Shown: in pieces, positions 60,221 to 64,000 of the stretch
Position numbering within the stretch: the first letter of the stretch is position 1
Layout of the letters: every line of letters begins with the position of its first letter
Source: JBBQVS01 sp038211295
GTDB lineage: Bacteria; Chloroflexota; Ktedonobacteria; Ktedonobacterales; Ktedonobacteraceae
Assembly: GCA_038211295.1 (NCBI GenBank)
Contig: JBBQVS010000001.1
Coordinates: 85,989-149,988 of the forward strand
Reading direction: 5' to 3'
DNA length: 64,000 bases
Program-made: the position numbers and the translations under genes
Notes under the pieces: model-generated
What the model was told of the DNA's origin: nothing
The model's input: the letters and a program-made list of their open reading frames with translations, nothing else
Databases searched by the model: none

Positions 60221-61201
60221 CTAGACGTGTAACAGGATTTTACCCATAGTTTTACGTCCCATTAACGCTCTATGCGCGTTTGCCGCTTCCGCAAGTGGAA
60301 ATGTTTGACCAACGACAACATGTAATTGTTTCGCAGTGAGGTACGCGCTAATCGCGACTCGCGCGTCCTGAGCGCGACCTGGGCGTAGCCATGGACCACC
60401 ATAGCCGCTCACCGTTAGCCCTTTGAAATTCATTTGCATCAGATCAAGCGGAGGCATCGGTTGTCCACTCGCGGCCCCGAAGTTCACAAGACGGCCAAGC
60501 GGAGCCAGACACTGAAACGCCTGCCCACCAAGAGTTCCCCCGATGGACTCTAACACTGTATCAACACCACGTCCGTCTGTTGCGGCAAGAACTTGCTTTA
60601 CCCAATCATCTTTACCGTAATCAATTACTACACTCGCGCCCAGGCGTTGAGCAAGTGCACGCTTTTCCATGCTCCCAGCCGTACCGATGATAGTACCCGC
60701 GCCTGCGAGTTTCGCAAGTTGAACCGCGAGTGTACCAACACCGCCGCCTGCCGCCTGCACCAGCACGCTTTCACCAGACTGAAGATGCACAGCATCATGT
60801 AGCAACCCATACGCGGTAATCCCCTGCACCAGCAAAGCGGTTGCCTGGGCATCATCGACACCATCTGGTATCGTTACAATAGCGTCGGCATTGACCACAG
60901 CATATTCCGCGTAGCCGCCATCGTCGAGAACAGCTGCAACACGCATCCCCTCCGCGAGCGTTGTAACGCCTTCACCCAGGGCCGCAACAGTTCCAACAAC
61001 CTCAAAGCCGGGAGTCACAGGAAACTGAACACCCCCATGCGGGCCATGCGACATACCACGCAACAAGAGCATGTCAGCATAGTTGACACCCGCAACCGTT
61101 ACCTTTATCAATACCTGTCCCGCATTGGGAGTTGGAGTAGCAACATCTTCGTAGAGCAACACTTCGGGGCCACCCGCTTCGTGAATACGTATAGCTTTCA
61201 T
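60221..61201 (-). CDS. zinc-independent NADPH:quinone oxidoreductase (MDR family)
   Basis: A 326-aa medium-chain reductase. The GroES-like part has VLIKVTVAGVNYADMLLLRG and TPGFEVVGTVAALGEGVT. The Rossmann part has VLVQAAGGGVGTLAVQLAKLAG (NADPH) and VDTVLESIGG. Zinc-binding Cys ligands of alcohol dehydrogenases are absent, which fits the quinone reductase (QOR) subfamily. It probably reduces quinones or enones with NADPH to limit redox stress. It is divergent from an HxlR-type regulator, with a palindrome between them, suggesting that regulator controls it. Length is normal. Confidence 0.93.
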   Translation of the reverse strand: MKAIRIHEAGGPEVLLYEDVATPTPNAGQVLIKVTVAGVNYADMLLLRGMSHGPHGGVQFPVTPGFEVVGTVAALGEGVTTLAEGMRVAAVLDDGGYAEYAVVNADAIVTIPDGVDDAQATALLVQGITAYGLLHDAVHLQSGESVLVQAAGGGVGTLAVQLAKLAGAGTIIGTAGSMEKRALAQRLGASVVIDYGKDDWVKQVLAATDGRGVDTVLESIGGTLGGQAFQCLAPLGRLVNFGAASGQPMPPLDLMQMNFKGLTVSGYGGPWLRPGRAQDARVAISAYLTAKQLHVVVGQTFPLAEAANAHRALMGRKTMGKILLHV

Positions 61202-61277
61202 TCAAGGTTCCTTTACTTTTTGTATCTGAGCTGAACAAGTAGTAGCTTTCAACTAACTATTGTTATAGCAACGAAGC

Positions 61278-61300
61278 GAGTGTATACTATACTTATACTC
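61278..61300. promoter_or_regulatory. candidate HxlR-family operator
   Basis: A 23-bp imperfect palindrome in the 156-nt divergent gap, centred on TATACTATACTTATA with outer arms GAGT/ACTC. It covers a TATACT -10-like element, so a bound repressor could block transcription in both directions. Function inferred from the arrangement. Confidence 0.45.
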
Positions 61301-61357
61301 TCCACAAGTACGCATAGCAATGTGGCTTAGAATGAATTTCATCCCGAAGGGATTTTT

Positions 61358-61696
61358 ATGACAGAAACGCGCTACAGTTGTCCGGTAGAGGCAACGCTTC
61401 ATATTATTGGTGGTAAGTGGAAGCCACTTATTATCTTCTACCTCTTGCAGGGAACGAAACGGTTCAACGAACTGAAGCGCATGTTGCCACAGGTAACACA
61501 GCAAATGCTGACACTCCAACTGCGTGAGTTGGAGCGTGACGGCGTTGTTCACCGCAAGATATATGCTGAAGTTCCACCAAAGGTCGAGTATTCTTTGACC
61601 GATGTGGGCAGAAGTTTGACACCCATCTTGGATATGATGGTCGAATGGGGCTTAAAACACCAAAGCGAACAGGCCGAGCTTGAACCAGTTCAATAA
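61358..61696 (+). CDS. HxlR-family winged-helix regulator
   Basis: A 112-aa regulator. The redox-type N-terminus has a single Cys (YSCPVEATLHIIGGKWKPLI, Cys about 8), typical of HxlR/YodB/HypR proteins that sense quinones or aldehydes. The helix-turn-helix follows (FNELKRMLPQVTQQMLTLQL) and the wing is VHRKIYAEVPPKVEYSLTD. AAGGG precedes the ATG by 6 nt. It is divergent from the quinone oxidoreductase gene and upstream of a DsbA-like protein, so it likely controls both in response to electrophile stress. Sensing through that Cys is inferred. Confidence 0.93.
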   Translation: MTETRYSCPVEATLHIIGGKWKPLIIFYLLQGTKRFNELKRMLPQVTQQMLTLQLRELERDGVVHRKIYAEVPPKVEYSLTDVGRSLTPILDMMVEWGLKHQSEQAELEPVQ

Positions 61697-61804
61697 AGGT
61701 GCTTGAGCTTGACATGTTCCCTGTAAGAAACATATGCTGAATTGGTAGTACTTTACAGAGAAGCGTTTTGCGTTGTCTCTATACAAGAAAAGGATGTTCG
61801 TTTT

Positions 61805-62440
61805 ATGACGATGCATGATACAACAGCACAAAGCACCATCAATTTTCACTTTGACCCGCTCTGCCCTCTGGCTTGGCGTACCGCTCTCTGGATACGCGAG
61901 GTACGTGGGCAACGACCTGTCGAAGTCAAATGGCGGCTCTTCAGCCTCGAAATCATCAACCGCAAAGAGGGAACAGGGCCAGACTATGTGAACGGCAATG
62001 GTTGGGCAGCATTGCGAACGCTCGCGCTGGCACGACGCGAGGGTGGCAACGAGGCAATAGAGAAATTGTATGTTGCACTTGGCAATGCTCAACACGGACG
62101 AAAAGAGAGCATCAACAAGCAGAATATTCTTGATGCTTGCGCGACAGAAGCAGGACTTGGTACAGGCTTCGTCGCGAAGGCACTCGCCGACGATAGCACT
62201 GCACAGGATGTGCTCAACGATCATGAAGAGGCCGTCAAACGCTACCACGCCTTTGGTGTCCCAACCATTGCCTTTGAAGGCTCTGAAGTAGGGTTCTATG
62301 GCCCAATCATCCATACCGTTCCACATGGCGCAGAGGTCGGCGAAATGTGGGATTATACAGCGTATGCCTTACGGCAACCAAATCTCTTCGAGCTAAAACG
62401 CGACAGAGGCGCGGTTGAATGGGGGCCTGTTTCAGCATAA
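61805..62440 (+). CDS. DsbA-family (FrnE / mycothiol-dependent nitroreductase-like) protein
   Basis: A 211-aa thioredoxin-fold protein with INFHFDPLCPLAWRTALWI (active-site Cys about 20, CPLA rather than CxxC) and VKRYHAFGVPTIAFEGSEVG near the C-terminus (cis-Pro). The FDPLCPWAW-like block and the single catalytic Cys match Rv2466c, a mycothiol-linked nitroreductase, better than classical DsbA. No signal peptide, so cytosolic. The frame is open from 61742; ATG at 61805 has AAAAGGA about 11 nt upstream, and the next in-frame ATG (61811) is also possible. It follows the HxlR gene by 108 nt on the same strand and is closed by a strong terminator. Confidence 0.88.
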   Translation: MTMHDTTAQSTINFHFDPLCPLAWRTALWIREVRGQRPVEVKWRLFSLEIINRKEGTGPDYVNGNGWAALRTLALARREGGNEAIEKLYVALGNAQHGRKESINKQNILDACATEAGLGTGFVAKALADDSTAQDVLNDHEEAVKRYHAFGVPTIAFEGSEVGFYGPIIHTVPHGAEVGEMWDYTAYALRQPNLFELKRDRGAVEWGPVSA

Positions 62441-62447
62441 CTATACA

Positions 62448-62502
62448 TAGAGAGAAGAGCATAACAGGGAAATTTTATTCGTCATGCTCTTCTCTCTATT
62501 TT
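62448..62502 (+). terminator. terminator of the DsbA-like gene
   Basis: A perfect 15-bp stem, TAGAGAGAAGAGCAT (62448-62462) and ATGCTCTTCTCTCTA (62484-62498), followed by TTTTC. It begins 7 nt past the stop. Confidence 0.9.
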
Positions 62503-62536
62503 CACAATAATTTAGACCTGGTATCTTACTTGACAC

Positions 62537-62560
62537 TTCCCCGCTTAGAAAGCAGGGGAA
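62537..62560 (-). ncRNA. right-end hairpin, probable 3' end of TnpB guide scaffold (omega RNA)
   Basis: TTCCCCGC (62537-62544) pairs with GCAGGGGAA (62552-62560), with one bulged A, around the tnpB stop codon. This is the usual site of the omega RNA scaffold in IS605-type elements; the guide would continue into flanking DNA to the left, past GTGTCAAG. Confidence 0.6.
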
Positions 62561-63768
62561 TTCTTCTTTCGACCAGACGACTTGCTCGTTGTACCTTGCG
62601 ATACAGGAGTAGCGGCCGTTCTGTCCAGAAGCGTTTCACGGGCTGCGTGTCCCGTAGGTTCCTGTCTGCCCGACAGTACCATCACTCCTTCGTCGAGGAT
62701 GTTGAGCGCGGCGTTATGGTCTCGATCCAGCACCAATCCGCAACGGTGACACACATGCGTCCTCACAGACAATGACTTCTTGACGCGTGTGCCACATGCG
62801 CTACAATCCTGTGAGGTGAAGTTTGGGGCTACAGCTATGACGGGGACGTGGTGTATCGTTCCATAGTAGTTGACCCATGCTAAGAACTTGCCCCACGAGG
62901 CATCGCTTATCGATTTAGCAAGATGATGATTTTTGACCATGTTGTTAATTGAAAGTTTTTCGTAGGCAATCACATCGCTAGAGGTGATGAGCGCGTTCGC
63001 TTGTTTTCGAGCGAAATCTTCACGCTGCCTTTGGACGTTCAAATGCGTCTTTGCGAGTCGCTTTTGTGCCTTTTTTCTGTTTTTAGACTTTTTGGCACAT
63101 TTGGAATGTTTTCGTGAGAGGCGTTTTAAGCGTTTCTCTGCTTTCCTGAGGTAGCGAGGGTTCGCAACAGTGTTCCCTTCACTATCGGTAAAATAGGCGT
63201 TCAGACCCATATCTATGCCCACCTGTTTGCCAGTGGGAACATGGTGTACTTCTCGATGGGCGTTGACCCCGAATTGGCAATAGTAGCCATCGGCACGCCG
63301 TACAATTCTCACACGGCGTATTTGTGGCAATGGGAACGGTGCAAGGTCACGACAGCCAATGAGGCGGATACGGCCTATACCGCACTTGTCGGTAAACGTG
63401 ATGTGCTTGCCATCACTCTCTCGCTTCCATCCTGTTGCCTTGTACTCAACACTACGGTTGTCGTGCTGAAAACGGGGATAGCCTTTCTTTCCAGGTTTGT
63501 GTGCTTTGCAGTTGTCATAGAAACGCCCGATGGCAAACCACGCTCGATCTGCCGACGCTTGACGTGCTTGTGAGTTGAGAGCGCTGGCAAAAGGAAACTG
63601 TTTGGCAAGCGTTGAGCAGGAGACCTGGAGGTCATTATTAGACACGCCGCGAGAGTCCATCCATAACCGAATGCACTTGTTTCGGATGAACTGACATACC
63701 CGTATCGCGTTGTCGATAGCTTCAAGTTGTTTCTTCTTGGCGTCAATCTTGTATTCGTAGATGAGCAG
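62545..63768 (-). CDS. tnpB: TnpB, RNA-guided nuclease of an IS605-family element, with CTG start
   Basis: A 407-aa TnpB. The N-terminal WED/REC-like part reads LLIYEYKIDAKKKQLEAIDN and FDGYPRFQ-like KKGYPRFQHDNRSVEYKATG. The RuvC core has GIDMGLNAYF (Asp about 186), VIAYEKLS (Glu about 270) and LDRDHNAALNI (Asp about 348-350). A C4 zinc finger lies in the insertion (CSACG..CHRCG, about 322-343). All catalytic residues are present, so it should be an active reRNA-guided nuclease. The first ATG (63660) would delete 36 conserved residues. The only upstream candidate is CTG at 63766-63768, 9 nt after AAAGGAG; an in-frame TAG lies just before. Its stop falls in the right-end hairpin. Confidence 0.9.
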   Translation of the reverse strand: MLIYEYKIDAKKKQLEAIDNAIRVCQFIRNKCIRLWMDSRGVSNNDLQVSCSTLAKQFPFASALNSQARQASADRAWFAIGRFYDNCKAHKPGKKGYPRFQHDNRSVEYKATGWKRESDGKHITFTDKCGIGRIRLIGCRDLAPFPLPQIRRVRIVRRADGYYCQFGVNAHREVHHVPTGKQVGIDMGLNAYFTDSEGNTVANPRYLRKAEKRLKRLSRKHSKCAKKSKNRKKAQKRLAKTHLNVQRQREDFARKQANALITSSDVIAYEKLSINNMVKNHHLAKSISDASWGKFLAWVNYYGTIHHVPVIAVAPNFTSQDCSACGTRVKKSLSVRTHVCHRCGLVLDRDHNAALNILDEGVMVLSGRQEPTGHAARETLLDRTAATPVSQGTTSKSSGRKKNSPAF

Positions 63769-63790
63769 AGGGTGTCTTTCTCCTTTCCTC

Positions 63791-63943
63791 TTATTTGCCT
63801 ACGCGACGTTTGATGGAGTCTGGTAGTATCCAGATGACCATACTATGAAACGAGCGGCTATCTTCCTGTGTAAACGGCTTTAATGCGGTATACACATCAG
63901 AGGGATAGCTGGTAGTAATTTTTGTCTTTTTGTCTGTGTTCAT
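63791..63943 (-). CDS. small ribbon-helix-helix (Arc/CopG-like) protein associated with tnpB
   Basis: A 50-aa peptide with the RHH pattern: a beta strand (KITTSYPSDVYTALK), then helix A, a turn, and helix B (RSFHSMVIWILPDSIKRR). It probably binds DNA as a dimer and regulates the element. Such proteins commonly sit just upstream of tnpB in related bacteria. Met at 63943 is preferred over the frame opening at 63982, but the ribosome binding site is weak. It ends 22 nt before the tnpB CTG. The window edge is 57 nt away, so more of the element may lie beyond. Confidence 0.75.
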   Translation of the reverse strand: MNTDKKTKITTSYPSDVYTALKPFTQEDSRSFHSMVIWILPDSIKRRVGK

Positions 63944-64000
63944 ATGTGTTCTTGTAGCATAGCACACGTACCATGTCAACACTCAATCTGTGCAAACACC

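Larger units (their letters stand above)
62528..63943 (-). mobile_element. IS605/IS1341-group element with tnpB and RHH gene, no tnpA seen
   Basis: A tnpB gene preceded by a small ribbon-helix-helix gene, ending on the right in a hairpin and the sequence GTGTCAAG typical of IS200/IS605 right ends. The left end is not located and may lie past 63943 or outside the window. No HUH transposase tnpA is present, so the element is IS1341-like or a domesticated remnant that moves only in trans. It sits directly after the terminator of the DsbA-like gene, an apparently neutral site. Confidence 0.8.

Noticed and set aside
61652..62326. 224-codon minus-strand frame over the DsbA-like gene
   Set aside because: Antisense to a conserved thioredoxin-fold gene and overlapping hxlR; treated as a shadow.
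1..64000. CRISPR array or tandem repeat block
   Set aside because: No regularly spaced direct repeats were noticed anywhere on reading through.

Overview
The window reads as a chromosomal segment of a Gram-positive-like soil bacterium, most probably of the class Ktedonobacteria (phylum Chloroflexota). This is inferred from gene content: a DUF4032 kinase-like protein, a CHAT-NTPase-TPR giant, a PknB-type kinase, a two-subunit 2-oxoacid:ferredoxin oxidoreductase, a cobalamin-type ribonucleotide reductase with inteins, and a TnpB with a small ribbon-helix-helix partner. Nearly all genes look intact and densely packed. No rRNA, prophage or CRISPR array is visible.

Layout. 1-0.6 kb: 3' end of an ECF sigma factor and a short MarR-like regulator. 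0.7-4.9 kb (minus strand): the most interesting locus, encoding a 64-aa ComX-like pheromone precursor ending in Ser-Trp-Trp-His-Pro, a ComQ-like isoprenyl transferase and a polytopic ComP-like histidine kinase. It looks like a ComQXP quorum-sensing cassette outside the Bacillales. 5.2-10 kb: a queuosine-salvage glycosylase, MurE and an enlarged MraY-like transferase. 10-13.9 kb: a 1299-aa CHAT/NTPase/TPR protein. 14-22 kb: Obg, Dps, a Ser/Thr kinase, NDH-2, topoisomerase IB, a second histidine kinase and tRNA-Ile(CAU). 22.5-25 kb: korAB. 25-28.5 kb: small hypothetical proteins and a cytochrome P450. 28.5-37.2 kb: DUF4032, recA, then SRP RNA-dnaX-ybaB-recR, mtnP and tyrS. The ffs-dnaX-ybaB-recR order is the one known from Bacillus.

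37.4-46 kb: a fused homocysteine methyltransferase/MTHFR, infC with an AUC start codon, an S41 protease, then glmU-corC-HMG-CoA lyase on the minus strand, and tRNA-Gln. 46.1-51.5 kb: a leucine/valine catabolic operon (methylcrotonyl-CoA carboxylase beta, enoyl-CoA hydratase, biotin carboxylase alpha, 3-hydroxyisobutyrate dehydrogenase). HMG-CoA lyase, the next leucine-pathway enzyme, sits in the glmU operon instead. 51.6-58.7 kb: an M50 protease, CinA, and class II ribonucleotide reductase nrdJ interrupted by two inteins and preceded by a tandem pair of NrdR-like boxes. 58.9-62.5 kb: a membrane-anchored trypsin-like protease with a prodomain-like small ORF, a quinone oxidoreductase divergent from an HxlR regulator, and a DsbA-like nitroreductase-family protein. 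62.5-63.9 kb: an IS605/IS1341-type element with tnpB.

Several starts were moved from the longest frame to ribosome-binding-site-supported codons. Three genes (infC, tnpB, and possibly the DUF4032 gene) appear to use unusual start codons. All family calls come from reading motifs by eye; no database search was run.
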